A stretch of 43,560 bases of DNA from Methylocystis suflitae (GCF_024448135.1 NZ_JAMRYX010000070.1:1-43560), one strand, 5' to 3'. Shown: positions 8,856-18,237, counted from the first letter of the stretch. Notes: generated by a model not told the origin, from the sequence alone. Translations and numbers: made by a program.

Positions 8856-8962
8856 GTCATGGCCGGGCTTGGCCCGGCCATCCACGCGATCCAGCGCTCG
8901 CAATTCGACAATAATCACGCGATGTCTCGGCGTGGATGCCCGCGACAAGCGCGGGCATGACG
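8856..8962. repeat. Dispersed palindromic repeat, family A, copy 1
   Basis: This intergenic element starts gtcatggccgggcttggccc and ends ggatgcccgcgacaagcgcg followed by ggcatgacg. It has inner hairpins (GGCCGGGC/GCCCGGCC; GCCCGCG/CGCGGGC) and outer ends gtcatg/catgac. A second copy lies at 37585-37691 with the same ends and a different middle. It separates the convergent ends of hemF and the GtrA gene and may serve as a terminator. Confidence 0.8.
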
Positions 8963-8998
8963 CGCGGAAAAAGTCGCCATGATGCACGAAGGAACGCT

Positions 8999-9373
8999 TC
9001 ACCCGAACGTCCATCGCCTGTTGAGCGCGAAGGTGACGAACATCGCCAGCACGGTGGTGACCATCTGCGCCGGGAGATAAGGCGCGGCCCAGCGATCGAC
9101 GAAGAGGCTCATCAACGCATAGGTGACGCAAAAGCCCGCGAAAGCGACAAGCGCGAAGCGCCATGTCGCCTCAGAATGCGGCCGATCGCTTGCAAAGGTG
9201 TGGCGCCGGTTCAGGAGATAGGCCACAACGCCGCCGACCACATAGCCGCACAGGGTCGCCGGCACCGCGCGCCAGCCCGCGCCTTCGACCAATGCGATGA
9301 GAATAGCGTAGTGCGCGAGCGTCGCTCCGACGCCGACCGAAGCGTAGATCGCAAGCTGGCGCGTCGTTGACAT
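8999..9373 (-). CDS. GtrA-family membrane protein
   Basis: The 124-residue product has four evenly spaced transmembrane helices, with basic motifs after helices 2 and 4 (LLNRRHTFASD and FALNRRWTFG), the hallmark of the GtrA/DPMS family. Members are thought to help move polyprenyl-linked sugars across the membrane or to anchor glycosyltransferases. I chose the ATG at 9371-9373; a TTG two codons upstream (9379) is also possible. It begins within a few bases of the end of the cytochrome c gene on the same strand. No glycosyltransferase lies next to it, so its partner is unknown. Confidence 0.85.
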   Translation of the reverse strand: MSTTRQLAIYASVGVGATLAHYAILIALVEGAGWRAVPATLCGYVVGGVVAYLLNRRHTFASDRPHSEATWRFALVAFAGFCVTYALMSLFVDRWAAPYLPAQMVTTVLAMFVTFALNRRWTFG

Positions 9374-9375
9374 GC

Positions 9376-9678
9376 TCAACGCGGCATCGCGGCGTAGTGG
9401 CGCGCGATGTCCCGCATCTCGGCTTCCGACATTTGGCGGCTCATGTAGCGCATCTCCTTATGCGCCCGCCTGCCTGTCTTGAACGCTTTGATCTGGTTGA
9501 GGAGATAGAGTTCGTTCTGGCCGGCAAGATGCGGGACGTCGGCGCTTTTGGCGATCCCGCCCGCGCCATGACACGCCGCGCATTGCGCCAGAACGTCGGA
9601 GAGGTCGCCGGCCTGGACGCGCCCCGCGACGGCGATGAAAAGCAACATCGGAAAAAGCAACGAGGTCGTGATCCGCAT
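9376..9678 (-). CDS. Small class I cytochrome c
   Basis: The 100-residue precursor has a Sec signal peptide (MRITTSLLFPMLLFIAVAGR, cleavage after VQA), a single haem c motif C33-A-A-C36-H37, and a Met-rich C-terminal half (EMRYMSRQMSEAEMRDIARHYAAM) supplying an axial Met. The fold and the VPHLAGQNELYLLNQIKAFKTG segment resemble cytochrome c553/c4-type single domains, which carry electrons in the periplasm. Alternative in-frame starts at 9687 and 9711 would only lengthen the n-region. It overlaps or abuts the GtrA gene downstream. Its redox partner cannot be told from context. Confidence 0.88.
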   Translation of the reverse strand: MRITTSLLFPMLLFIAVAGRVQAGDLSDVLAQCAACHGAGGIAKSADVPHLAGQNELYLLNQIKAFKTGRRAHKEMRYMSRQMSEAEMRDIARHYAAMPR

Positions 9679-9906
9679 GGGCGCCATTTCGAAGCGACGA
9701 GGAACGGGCATGATAGCGCAATTCGCCGGCCTGCGGCGCGATCCCGCCGATCCGAGGCTCCTATCCTGCGCTCGCCGCCCCTTCACATAACCGTCAATCT
9801 CGTCTAGACAGTCGGCGACTTTCGAGCCGGGCGCGCCCCGCTCGCGGTCCGCATCGCCGGTTCGCCGACAGAATGACGGGCAAGTTCGGGACGCGTTCCG
9901 GTCCAG

Positions 9907-9930
9907 GGGCCGGAAACGCGGCCCTTTTTT
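9907..9930 (+). terminator. Rho-independent terminator upstream of carB
   Basis: GGGCCG (9907-9912) pairs with CGGCCC (9919-9924) around a six-base loop and is followed directly by six T. This is the best intrinsic terminator in the window. No plus-strand protein gene ends before it and carB starts 200 bp later, so it may end a small RNA or act as a leader terminator for carB. Confidence 0.7.
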
Positions 9931-9979
9931 ATGCGCGCTCGCCTCCCGCGCGGCGTGCGCCGGGCAAAAATGAAAGGTT

Positions 9980-10091
9980 TCCTCATCCTGAGGAGGCGGC
10001 GCAGCCGCCGTCTCGAAGGGCGAGGGAACCGCTGGACAAATCTCGCCCTCCTGCTCCGAGACGCGCCCTACGGCGCTCCTCAGCATGGGGG
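9980..10091. repeat. Dispersed palindromic repeat, family B, copy 1
   Basis: The element begins cctcatcctgaggag and ends with the near inverse ctcctcagcatgggg. Inner parts tctcgaaggg and tgctccgaga also face each other. A longer relative lies at 38604-38760 inside tatB. Together with the terminator at 9907 it fills the roughly 440-bp gap between the cytochrome c gene and carB, in which I see no protein gene. Confidence 0.8.
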
Positions 10092-10129
10092 CGAAAGAGC
10101 GCTGACGAGCGGATGACAACTGAGGCGGC

Positions 10130-13100
10130 ATGCCGAAAAGAACCGACATTTCCACGATCATGATCATCGGCGCCGGCCCCATCGTCATCGGCCAGGCGTG
10201 CGAATTCGATTATTCTGGCACGCAGGCCTGCAAGGCGCTCAAGGCGGAAGGCTATCGGATCGTTCTCGTCAATTCCAATCCGGCGACGATCATGACCGAC
10301 CCGGACATGGCCGATCGCACCTATATCGAGCCCATCACCCCCGAAATCGTCGCCAAGATCATCGAGAAGGAGCGCTACGCGGCGCCCGGCGGTTTCGCGC
10401 TGCTGCCGACGATGGGCGGACAGACGGCGCTCAATTGCGCGCTCAGCCTCGAAAAAATGGGCGTGCTGAAAAATTTTGACGTCGAGATGATCGGCGCGAC
10501 CGCCCATGCGATCGACAAGGCCGAGGATCGCGAACTGTTTCGCGAGGCGATGACAAAAATCGGCCTCGACACGCCGCGCTCGCATCACGTCAAGACATTG
10601 GCGGCCGCGCTCGAGGCGCTCGACGATATCGGCCTGCCGGCGATCATCCGTCCATCCTTTACGCTCGGCGGCACCGGCGGCGGCATCGCCTACAACAAGG
10701 TGGAGTTCATCGAGATCGTCGAGCGCGGCATCGACGCCTCGCCGACCAATGAAGTGCTGGTCGAAGAAAGCGTTCTCGGCTGGAAAGAATATGAGATGGA
10801 GGTCGTCCGCGACAAAGCGGACAATTGCATCATCATCTGCTCCATCGAGAACATCGATCCGATGGGCGTGCACACGGGTGACAGCATCACCGTCGCGCCG
10901 GCGTTGACGCTGACCGACAAAGAATACCAGATCATGCGGGACGCCTCGATCGCGGTGTTGCGCGAGATCGGCGTCGAAACCGGCGGCTCGAACGTGCAAT
11001 TCGCGGTCGATCCCTCAAACGGCCGGATGATCGTCATCGAGATGAACCCGCGCGTGTCGCGTTCGTCGGCGCTGGCGTCGAAAGCCACCGGCTTTCCGAT
11101 CGCCAAGGTCGCGGCGCGGCTGGCGGTCGGCTACACGCTGGACGAGATCGCCAACGACATTACTGGCGGGGCGACGCCTGCGTCCTTCGAGCCGACGATC
11201 GACTACATCGTCACCAAAATTCCGCGCTTCGCCTTCGAAAAATTTCCGGGCTCCGAACCGATATTGACCACGGCCATGAAGTCGGTCGGCGAAGCGATGG
11301 CGATTGGACGCAATTTCGCCGAGTCGCTGCAAAAGGCGTTGCGCTCGCTGGAGACCGGCCTTTGCGGCCTCGATGACATCGAGATCGAAGGCTTTGGAAA
11401 AGGCGACGACATGAATGTGCTGCGCGGCGCGCTCGGCACGCCGACGCCCGACCGGCTGCTCGTCGTCGGCCAAGCGCTGCGGCTCGGCATGACCGCCGAA
11501 GCCATTCACGAAGCAAGCAAGATCGACATCTGGTTCATCGAGCGCATCGCGGAAATCGTCGCGCTCGAAAACAAGGTGAAGACATACGGCCTGCCCGAGG
11601 ACGCCGAGAATCTTCGCAAGCTCAAATTCGCGGGCTTCTCCGATTCGCGCCTCGCCACTCTTGCGGGCCTGGAAGAAGAAGACGTGCGCGACATGCGCCA
11701 CCGTCTCGACGTGCGACCCGTTTATAAGCGCATCGATACATGCGCGGCCGAATTCGCCTCGCCCACGGCCTATATGTATTCGACCTATGAGACGCCGTTC
11801 ATAGGGAGTCCCGCGAACGAGGCGCAACCCTCGGCAAGGAACAAGATCGTCATTCTGGGCGGCGGCCCGAACCGTATCGGGCAAGGCATCGAATTCGACT
11901 ATTGCTGCTGTCACGCCTGCTTCGCGCTCGCCGAGGCTGGTTTCGAGACGATCATGATCAATTGCAATCCGGAGACGGTTTCGACGGATTACGACACTTC
12001 CGACCGGCTGTATTTCGAACCGCTGACGAATGAAGACGTCGCCGAAATTCTCGATGTCGAGAAGTCCAACGGCGTGCTTGTGGGCGTCATCGTGCAATAT
12101 GGCGGGCAAACGCCGCTGAAGCTTGCGCACGGCCTCGAGCAGGCGGGCGCGCCTATTCTGGGCACGCCGGTCGATTCGATCGACCTCGCCGAGGACCGCG
12201 ATCGCTTCAAGCGGCTGCTTGACAAGCTCGGGCTCAAACAACCCAAAAACGGCATCGCCTATTCCGTGGAGCAGTCGCGCATCGTCGTGCAGGAGCTTGG
12301 GCTGCCGCTCGTCGTGCGCCCAAGCTATGTGCTGGGCGGCCGCGCCATGGCGATCATCCGCGATCAAAGCGATCTCGACGACTATCTTCTCGGCACATTG
12401 CCGAGCCTCGTGCCCTCCGAAATCAAGGCGCGCTATCCGAATGACAAGACCGGGCAGATCAACACGGTGCTCGGCAAGAATCCGCTGCTCTTCGATCGCT
12501 ATCTGACCGACGCCATCGAAATCGACGTGGATTGTCTCGCCGACGGCGACGAGGCCGTCATCGCCGGCGTGATGGAACATATCGAGGAGGCGGGCATTCA
12601 TTCAGGCGATTCGGCCTGCTCGCTGCCGCCGCGTTCGCTCGCGCCGGAGACGATCGCCGCGCTCGAGGCGCAGACGAAAAGCCTCGCCATGGCGCTTGGG
12701 GTCGTCGGCTTGATGAATGTGCAATTCGCGCTCAAGGACGGCGAGATCTACGTGCTCGAAGTGAACCCGCGCGCCTCTCGCACCGTGCCTTTCGTCGCCA
12801 AGGTGATCGGCAGCCCCATCGCCAAGATCGCGGCTCGGGTGATGGCCGGCGCGAAGCTCGTCGACTTCGATCCGCTCAACACGAAGCCGGCGCATGTCGG
12901 CGTGAAGGAGGCCGTCTTCCCCTTCGCGCGGTTTCCAGGCGTTGACACCGTCCTTGGCCCCGAAATGCGCTCAACGGGCGAAGTCATGGGTCTCGACACC
13001 TCATTTGACGCCGCCTTCGTCAAGAGCCAGCTCGGCGGCGGCACCAAGGCTCCGCGCGAGGGCGTCGTTTTCGTCTCGGTCAGGGATGCGGACAAAGGCC

Positions 13101-13468
13101 GAATCATTCCGGCGGTGCGCCTGTTGAAGGAGGTCGGCTTCTCCATCGTCGCCACGGGCGGCACGGCGCGCTACCTCGTCGAGCGGGGAATTCCCGCCCA
13201 GAAATTGAACAAGGTGTCGGAGGGACGGCCGCATATCGTCGACGCGATCAAGAACGGCTCGATCGCGCTCGTCTTCAACACGACCGAAGGGGCGCAGGCG
13301 CTCGCGGACTCGCGCTCCTTGCGCCGCGCGGCGCTTCTGCATAAGGTTCCCTATTATACGACCCTGGCGGGGGCGGTCGCGGCGGCCCAGGGAATACGCG
13401 CCTACGTGTCCGGAGACCTCCGGGTCCGGGCGCTGCAGGACTATTTTCCGCCGAACGCGACCAAGTGA
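10130..13468 (+). CDS. carB: Carbamoyl-phosphate synthase large subunit
   Basis: The 1112-residue protein makes carbamoyl phosphate from bicarbonate, ATP and glutamine-derived ammonia for arginine and pyrimidine synthesis. It has the duplicated architecture: two nucleotide-binding starts ([19 protein letters not shown] near residue 11 and [20 protein letters not shown] near 575), two ATP-grasp domains ([14 protein letters not shown] and [13 protein letters not shown]), an oligomerisation domain between them, and a C-terminal MGS-like allosteric domain (from about 975, with [12 protein letters not shown]). Length is normal for the family. GAGG precedes the ATG. carA is not in the window. The large antisense frames here are shadows. 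Confidence 0.98.
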   Translation: MPKRTDISTIMIIGAGPIVIGQACEFDYSGTQACKALKAEGYRIVLVNSNPATIMTDPDMADRTYIEPITPEIVAKIIEKERYAAPGGFALLPTMGGQTALNCALSLEKMGVLKNFDVEMIGATAHAIDKAEDRELFREAMTKIGLDTPRSHHVKTLAAALEALDDIGLPAIIRPSFTLGGTGGGIAYNKVEFIEIVERGIDASPTNEVLVEESVLGWKEYEMEVVRDKADNCIIICSIENIDPMGVHTGDSITVAPALTLTDKEYQIMRDASIAVLREIGVETGGSNVQFAVDPSNGRMIVIEMNPRVSRSSALASKATGFPIAKVAARLAVGYTLDEIANDITGGATPASFEPTIDYIVTKIPRFAFEKFPGSEPILTTAMKSVGEAMAIGRNFAESLQKALRSLETGLCGLDDIEIEGFGKGDDMNVLRGALGTPTPDRLLVVGQALRLGMTAEAIHEASKIDIWFIERIAEIVALENKVKTYGLPEDAENLRKLKFAGFSDSRLATLAGLEEEDVRDMRHRLDVRPVYKRIDTCAAEFASPTAYMYSTYETPFIGSPANEAQPSARNKIVILGGGPNRIGQGIEFDYCCCHACFALAEAGFETIMINCNPETVSTDYDTSDRLYFEPLTNEDVAEILDVEKSNGVLVGVIVQYGGQTPLKLAHGLEQAGAPILGTPVDSIDLAEDRDRFKRLLDKLGLKQPKNGIAYSVEQSRIVVQELGLPLVVRPSYVLGGRAMAIIRDQSDLDDYLLGTLPSLVPSEIKARYPNDKTGQINTVLGKNPLLFDRYLTDAIEIDVDCLADGDEAVIAGVMEHIEEAGIHSGDSACSLPPRSLAPETIAALEAQTKSLAMALGVVGLMNVQFALKDGEIYVLEVNPRASRTVPFVAKVIGSPIAKIAARVMAGAKLVDFDPLNTKPAHVGVKEAVFPFARFPGVDTVLGPEMRSTGEVMGLDTSFDAAFVKSQLGGGTKAPREGVVFVSVRDADKGRIIPAVRLLKEVGFSIVATGGTARYLVERGIPAQKLNKVSEGRPHIVDAIKNGSIALVFNTTEGAQALADSRSLRRAALLHKVPYYTTLAGAVAAAQGIRAYVSGDLRVRALQDYFPPNATK

Positions 13469-13623
13469 CATTTGGGAGTTCTGCGACGCAAGCGGCGGTG
13501 CGGTGTAACTGACCGCCACTCGATGGCCTAAGCTTTGGCGCATGGCCACGGATCGGCGGGCGCAGCCGCCGCCGATGCGCCGCATGATTGGCGAAACTCA
13601 AAAAAGGCCGGAAAGCGAAAGCA

Positions 13624-14100
13624 ATGGTGGACAAGGTGCCCATGACCGCCGGCGGCTACGCCGCGCTCACCGAAGAATTGCGTCGCAGACAGCAGGAGAA
13701 CCGTCCGCGCATCATTCAGCAGATCGCTGAAGCGCGCGCGCATGGCGATCTTTCGGAAAACGCCGAATATCACGCGGCGAAAGAGGCGCAGTCGCTGAAT
13801 GAAGGCCGCATCGCCGAACTCGAGGACAAGCTGTCGCGCGCCGAAGTCATCGACGTCTCGAAGCTCAACGGCTCGACGATTAAATTCGGCGCGACGGTCA
13901 CGATCGTCGATGAGGACACCGAAGAGGAGAAGGCCTATCAGATCGTCGGCGAGACCGAGGCCGATGTGAAGAGCGGCCGGGTCTCGATCACGAGCCCCAT
14001 CGCGCGCGCCCTGATCGGCAAGACCGTCGGCGACACTGTCGAAGTCACGACGCCTGGCGGCGGCAAGAGCTACGAGATCCTGAAGGTCGCCTTTGGGTGA
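13624..14100 (+). CDS. greA: Transcription elongation factor GreA
   Basis: GreA rescues backtracked RNA polymerase by stimulating transcript cleavage. The 158-residue product has the N-terminal coiled coil ([20 protein letters not shown]) and, at its tip, the acidic [13 protein letters not shown] that reaches the polymerase active site, then the globular FKBP-like C-domain ([18 protein letters not shown]). A TTG at 13588 would add 12 residues; I prefer the ATG at 13624 because it gives standard length and N-terminus. It follows carB by 155 bp. Its TGA overlaps a GTG in the frame of the next gene, which may couple them. Confidence 0.96.
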   Translation: MVDKVPMTAGGYAALTEELRRRQQENRPRIIQQIAEARAHGDLSENAEYHAAKEAQSLNEGRIAELEDKLSRAEVIDVSKLNGSTIKFGATVTIVDEDTEEEKAYQIVGETEADVKSGRVSITSPIARALIGKTVGDTVEVTTPGGGKSYEILKVAFG

Positions 14101-14113
14101 GGCGCGAGCGCGC

Positions 14114-14243
14114 CGCCCCCTCCCCAACCCTCCCCCGCTTCGCGGGAGAGGGAGTCAGATTCGGGACGATGCGATATACCCGCACAACTTTCGTGATTGG
14201 GGTCCCCTCTCCCGCTTTAGCGGGGGAGGGACAGGGAGGGGGC
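14114..14243. repeat. Dispersed palindromic repeat, family C, copy 1
   Basis: The outer arms gccccctccccaaccctccc and its near inverse (14220-14243, ending agggagggggc) enclose two inner hairpins, one of them cccgcttcgcggg. A second copy lies at 39097-39270. The right arm is translated as the N-terminus of the ELM1-like protein. Confidence 0.85.
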
Positions 14244-15242
14244 CCTTCGAGCATCCCGAACCTTCCGCCGCAAACGACGCTCCGCATTCTCTCCGACGGC
14301 CGCGCCGGGCATGAGGCGCAGACGCTCGGCGTCGCCGAAGCGCTGGGCGCTGCGCCCGACATTCGCTGCGTCGCGCCGCGCGCGATTTACGCAGCGCTCG
14401 CGCCTTTTGCGCCAGCCGATCCGCGGGACGGCTTCGCACACGCGCCGCCCTACCCCGATATTGCGATCGCCGCGGGACGCCGGACGATTCCGGCGCTCAG
14501 GCGACTGAAGCGCGACTCCGGCGGGCGAACATTCACGGTCTATCTCAACAAGCCCGCGAACGGGCCCGGCGCCGCCGATCTCATCGTCGCGCCGCGCCAT
14601 GATTGCCTGCGCGCCGCCAATGTCTGCTCGCCGCTCACGCCGGCGAACCGGATCACGCCGGAGCGGCTCGCCGCCGCGCGCGCTGCGCCCGATTTCCGAA
14701 TCGCCGCCCTGCGCCGCCCGCGCATGGCGCTCATCGTCGGCGGCGACAGCCGGCATGGCGCCTATGGCGCGGCGCATATCGCCGAACTGGCGCACATCGC
14801 CGCTTCGCTGCTCGCGAGCGGGCGCGGCGTGATGGCCACAGCGTCGCGACGCACGCCCACTGCCCTGCGCGAGAGGCTTCGGCGCGTTCTCGCCGCCCCG
14901 AGCGGCTTCTTCTGGGATGGAGAGGGAGAGAACCCCTATCTCTCGATGCTGGCGAACGCCGACGCGATCATCGTCACCGGCGACAGCGTCAATATGGTGG
15001 GAGAGGCGATCGCGACCGCCGCGCCGGTCTATGTCGTTCCGACGACCGGCCGCCGGGGCAAGATCGACGCCTATCTCGGCGCTTTGCGCGACGCCGGCGC
15101 GATCAGCATCTGGAGCGGCGCGCTCGGGGACTGGCGCCGCGCGCCGGTCAATGCGACGCCCGACATCGCACGCGCCGTCGCGCAGGCCTATTTGGCCTTT
15201 GCGGGCCGAGTCGTTAATTCTGAGCGACCTGCGCTATTCTGA
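14169..15242 (+). CDS. ELM1/mitochondrial-fission-like family protein
   Basis: From TTLRILSDGRAGHEAQTLGV onward the product matches the conserved bacterial family named after plant ELM1: RAGHEAQ near the start, the central GGDSRHGAYG, and C-terminal DAIIVTGDSVNMVGEA and TTGRRGKID. The fold looks like a nucleotide-sugar-dependent GT-B type, often found near lipid A or nucleotide genes; the bacterial role is not established. The start is uncertain: GTG 14097 (overlapping the greA stop), ATG 14169 and GTG 14193 are possible, and none lies after the repeat, so at least about 20 N-terminal residues (PSPALAGEGQGGG and so on) come from repeat family C. I list the ATG, giving 357 residues. Confidence 0.8.
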   Translation: MRYTRTTFVIGVPSPALAGEGQGGGPSSIPNLPPQTTLRILSDGRAGHEAQTLGVAEALGAAPDIRCVAPRAIYAALAPFAPADPRDGFAHAPPYPDIAIAAGRRTIPALRRLKRDSGGRTFTVYLNKPANGPGAADLIVAPRHDCLRAANVCSPLTPANRITPERLAAARAAPDFRIAALRRPRMALIVGGDSRHGAYGAAHIAELAHIAASLLASGRGVMATASRRTPTALRERLRRVLAAPSGFFWDGEGENPYLSMLANADAIIVTGDSVNMVGEAIATAAPVYVVPTTGRRGKIDAYLGALRDAGAISIWSGALGDWRRAPVNATPDIARAVAQAYLAFAGRVVNSERPALF

Positions 15243-15337
15243 GCGACCCCGCGCTGATAGGGCAGCGAGGCTGCTTGAAAAACCCGCCGCGCGCCGATAA
15301 GAGTGACCCGCCGCGCGCCTTTGGGCGTCCGCCAATC

Positions 15338-15413
15338 GCCGCTTTAGCTCAGCTGGTAGAGCACCTCATTCGTAATGAGGGGGTCGGGGGTTCGAATCCC
15401 TCAAGCGGCACCA
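15338..15413 (+). tRNA. tRNA-Thr (anticodon CGT)
   Basis: A 76-base cloverleaf includes an encoded CCA. The acceptor GCCGCTT pairs with AAGCGGC, the D-arm has TAGCTCAGCTGGTAGAGC, the anticodon stem CTCAT/ATGAG encloses TCGTA with anticodon CGT (reading ACG, Thr), and the T-loop is GGTTCGAATCC. All stems close. Confidence 0.97.
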
Positions 15414-15869
15414 ATAAAATCAACATCCTGTCGTAAAGACTTCGAGTGGCGCATCATCCTATTCGATGACACGCCGCCACCAACTCGCCGCTCCCCATGG
15501 AGTGTTTCGGACACTCCCGACCTTCGCGCCAATAGCGCGCGTTGGTCGCAAAGGCTGTCGCCAAAAGGGGATCGCCAAGGGAATCGGCAAGAGGATCGCC
15601 GCCGCCGTCGCGAGGGCGATGACGCCGGAAGTCTAGAGTCGTCCAAGAAGTCGAACGCGCCTGGACTCGCTAAGTTTCTGTCCGGGCGACGTCTTCCGCC
15701 ATTGCAGCTCTTCGGATGACCTATCCCGCCAGCACTGGCTCCACCATTTTTCCCCCGCGTGGCCCTTTAGCTCAGCAGAAGCTCGTGAATAATTATTGTG
15801 CAGCATGATGATTCTGTAGGCTCATATTGATCACGGAAGCGGCAGCTTCCATTGATGCAGGGGAATGAA
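15414..15869. other. 456-bp stretch downstream of tRNA-Thr, no gene supported
   Basis: Open frames run through it (a plus-strand Arg/Ser-rich frame from 15375, partly inside the tRNA, and a 56-codon frame at 15466-15636 with a basic helix IAKGIGKRIAAAVARAM), but neither has a Shine-Dalgarno or a recognisable family. At about 15764-15779 the bases ccctttagctcagc repeat the 5' part of a tRNA, suggesting a tRNA fragment. The stretch directly after a tRNA 3' end is a usual integration site, yet no integrase or clear att repeat is seen. Confidence 0.4.
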
Positions 15870-16130
15870 ATGGACAAACGTATCCTCCGGCCAGCAACCC
15901 TGGCCGCTGCAATCGTCGCCGTTCTCAGCGCCTCGATAGCGCCGGCCGCGGCCACAAGCCGGGCGGCGCGAGCGCAAGCCCGCTATACTGACTATTACGC
16001 CCTGGCGCCCTCCGAGACAGATGCAGGCGCCGCCATGCACCATGTCGGCAACTGCTTCCAGACCAATAGCGCAGTCGAAGCCGCGCGCGGCATCCGCCAT
16101 TGGACAGGCGCTTGCGCTGGAGGCCATTGA
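15870..16130 (+). CDS. Small secreted protein of unknown function
   Basis: The 86-residue product begins with a signal peptide (MDKRILRPATLAAAIVAVLS, cleavage near APAAA) and has a short mature part with one Tyr cluster (RYTDYYAL), two Cys (GNCFQT, TGACAGG) and an HH pair. The ATG at 15870 follows AGGGGA; an earlier ATG at 15852 is less well placed. Two Cys could form one disulphide in the periplasm. No family is recognised. It stands alone after the tRNA-Thr region. Confidence 0.6.
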   Translation: MDKRILRPATLAAAIVAVLSASIAPAAATSRAARAQARYTDYYALAPSETDAGAAMHHVGNCFQTNSAVEAARGIRHWTGACAGGH

Positions 16131-16297
16131 TCGTTGCGGGAGCCTCTGCGGCGAAGGCGCATAAAGGAACGCGCAGAGCCGCCCCGCGATGCATCGACGG
16201 TCAGGGCCTTATTTTGCGACGAGCCGGGCCGCTCGTCCGCGCTGTCAGCATACTTATCAACGAAACCAAGTCCGCGACCCGTTGCGGCCAAAGCCGC

Positions 16298-17083
16298 TCA
16301 CGGCCCCATCTCCTGCAGCGCCGTCAGCGACTCAGGCAACACCTGCCCGCCATCGATCACCAGCGTTTGGCCGGTGATGTAGCCGGCTTCGTCGCTGGCG
16401 AAAAACAGCGCGGCGTAGGCGATGTCCTCGACGCGCCCTAACCGGCCTTGTGGGATCGAGGCCGTCATCTGCGCCAAATATTCTTCACCGAGCGCGTCGA
16501 GTCCTTCGGTGCGCACATTGCCCGGCAGAACGGCGTTGATGGTGATCCCGAGCGGCGTCAGTTCCAGCGCCGCCGTGCGCATGAAGCCGAGCTGTCCCGC
16601 CTTGCTCGCCGCGTAATGCGTCCAGCCGGGATAGCCGGTGATCGGGCCAGTGATGGAGGAGGTGAGCACGATCCGCCCCCGACCGCTACGCGCCAGCGCA
16701 GGGACGCAGCCCCGCACGCTCAAAAAGGCGCCGGCAAGATTGGTGGACAACACCTCGTTCCATTGCTCCAGCGTCATCTCCATGAGCCGTGCGGCCGGAA
16801 AAACGCCGGCGTTGGCGCAGAGAATGTCGATGCCGCCGTGCCGCTCGAGCGCCGCGGCCGCCATCCGCTCGACATCGCCCGGATTGCCGACGTCGGCGGC
16901 AAAACCGCTGGCGCGTCCCCCTTCCGCGCGAATCGCCGCCGCCGTCGCCTCGGCCTGCGCGAGGTCACGGCCAACCACCAGCACCTGTGCGCCCTTGGCT
17001 GCAAAAACACGCGCGACGCCACGGCCGATGCCCCGGCTGCCTCCGGTGACGACGACCGACCGACCGGCGATGGAGGTGAGCAT
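16298..17083 (-). CDS. Short-chain dehydrogenase/reductase (FabG-like)
   Basis: The 261-residue protein is a classical SDR: the glycine motif TGGSRGIG (13-20), D64 of the AADVGNP segment, N91-A-G, the catalytic triad S143/Y157/K161 (YAASK) and the C-terminal GQTLVIDGGQ. It should reduce or oxidise a carbonyl/alcohol pair using NAD(P)(H). The substrate cannot be read from the sequence; likeness to FabG and glucose-dehydrogenase-like SDRs is general. R39 after the second strand (VVGRD) favours NADP(H). It lies downstream of the porin-like gene on the same strand with a 94-bp gap, which says little about its role. Confidence 0.88.
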   Translation of the reverse strand: MLTSIAGRSVVVTGGSRGIGRGVARVFAAKGAQVLVVGRDLAQAEATAAAIRAEGGRASGFAADVGNPGDVERMAAAALERHGGIDILCANAGVFPAARLMEMTLEQWNEVLSTNLAGAFLSVRGCVPALARSGRGRIVLTSSITGPITGYPGWTHYAASKAGQLGFMRTAALELTPLGITINAVLPGNVRTEGLDALGEEYLAQMTASIPQGRLGRVEDIAYAALFFASDEAGYITGQTLVIDGGQVLPESLTALQEMGP

Positions 17084-17177
17084 ATGACGAGCCCCTCTCG
17101 GCTTGCGAGGTTAGATGCTGCGCGGAGCTCCGCCCGGCCAATCGCCGCGGGAGGCGCCGCGCCTCCACTGAAAGAAA

Positions 17178-18080
17178 TCAGTATTTCGCGACGACGGGCG
17201 CGGCGCCCCAGTTGAAGTGGTAGTTCAGGCCAACACGGACGACATGACCGTCGAAGCGCGTGCGCACCTGAGTAGCGTTGGCGAACAACAGGTTCGTCAG
17301 CTGCCAATCAGTGGTGATCGCGACGGGATAGGCGGCGGCGCCGAGATCGTAAAAGAGATATTCGATCTTGGCGCTCCATTGCGGCCAAAACATCCATTCC
17401 AGTCCGCCGCCGGCCGTCCAGCCGACCCGCGTCTGCGAAAATCTCCCCTGACTGGCGCCGAGCAACAAAAAGCCGGAGAAATCATTCGGCACATGTTGGA
17501 AAAAACTCGTGGTGGACGTCGCCTGGCCGTAAGCGAGTCCGCCCGTCGCATAAGCAAGCAATGTCGGCGTTACGAGATAACCGAGCCGACCGCGCACCGT
17601 GCCAAGAAAATCAAGCGACTTGCCGCTCGCAACGCTCGTCAGCAGGTTGAGGCCCGGCGCCGGCGTGGGCGCGAGCGTCACGACGGCGGCGGCGCCGTTC
17701 GAGCTGGCGACGCCCTGGATGTCCGTTTCTAGTCCAGCGAGAAACGCGCCGTTGAATTGCACATCATAGCCGAGTTGGCCGCCGCCAATGAAACCGGCGC
17801 CATTCGTCGAGACGCTGCCGGTCCCTGCGATGGCTGCAGCCGCCGCCCACGGGACATTGCCGGCGCCATTGATGAGAAAGGGCGCCGAAGCGAAATTGGT
17901 CCCCGTGCTTGCGTTCCATGCGCCGCCCGCATTCAAACCCGCATGGAAACCGGTCCACACCGGCGGCGGCGGCGGAAGATAGGCCGGCGGCGCCTTGAGG
18001 GAGGGCAAATCCGCGGCGATCGCCGATCCCGTTGCGAACGCCAGCGCCATAACAGCGCCTGTCAAGAATTTACGGGCCAT
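17178..18080 (-). CDS. Omp25/Omp31-type outer-membrane beta-barrel protein
   Basis: The 300-residue precursor has a signal peptide (MARKFLTGAVMALAFATGSA, cleavage after IAADLP) and then a proline-rich PPAYLPPPPPVWTGFHAGLNAGG start typical of the Omp25/Omp31/BabA-like barrels of Hyphomicrobiales. Alternating amphipathic strands with paired aromatics follow (GFIGGGQLGYDVQ, LGTVRGRLGYLVTPTLLAYATGG, GGGLEWMFWPQWSAKIEYLFYDLG), and the C-terminal strand is VVRVGLNYHFNWG. The ATG at 18078-18080 suits the GAGG upstream; an ATG one codon earlier is equally open. Expected role is an abundant outer-membrane protein; whether it forms a pore is not evident. Confidence 0.88.
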   Translation of the reverse strand: MARKFLTGAVMALAFATGSAIAADLPSLKAPPAYLPPPPPVWTGFHAGLNAGGAWNASTGTNFASAPFLINGAGNVPWAAAAAIAGTGSVSTNGAGFIGGGQLGYDVQFNGAFLAGLETDIQGVASSNGAAAVVTLAPTPAPGLNLLTSVASGKSLDFLGTVRGRLGYLVTPTLLAYATGGLAYGQATSTTSFFQHVPNDFSGFLLLGASQGRFSQTRVGWTAGGGLEWMFWPQWSAKIEYLFYDLGAAAYPVAITTDWQLTNLLFANATQVRTRFDGHVVRVGLNYHFNWGAAPVVAKY

Positions 18081-18237
18081 CATTGTCCTCGCCGTTACGA
18101 ACTTCAGAAGGGCTCGATGGCAAATGAGCAAGGCGAGAGGCGTTTCGCAATTCCAACCTTTCGCTTCGACCGCGCGTTTACGCCGTTTCGTGACGGATGT
18201 GCCTTTTCTGCAACAGCGATTGCGCTTTTTCTGGCCG

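Noticed and set aside
9873-10163. A 96-codon plus-strand frame in the carB leader
   Set aside because: It runs through the terminator and the family B repeat and overlaps the carB start in another frame; no ribosome-binding site or family is seen.
11015-12601. A 528-codon frame on the minus strand within carB
   Set aside because: It is the antisense shadow of carB, whose own protein is fully conserved over this stretch.
15375-15719. A 114-codon frame starting inside tRNA-Thr
   Set aside because: It begins within the tRNA gene, has no Shine-Dalgarno, and is Arg/Ser/Pro rich without family features.
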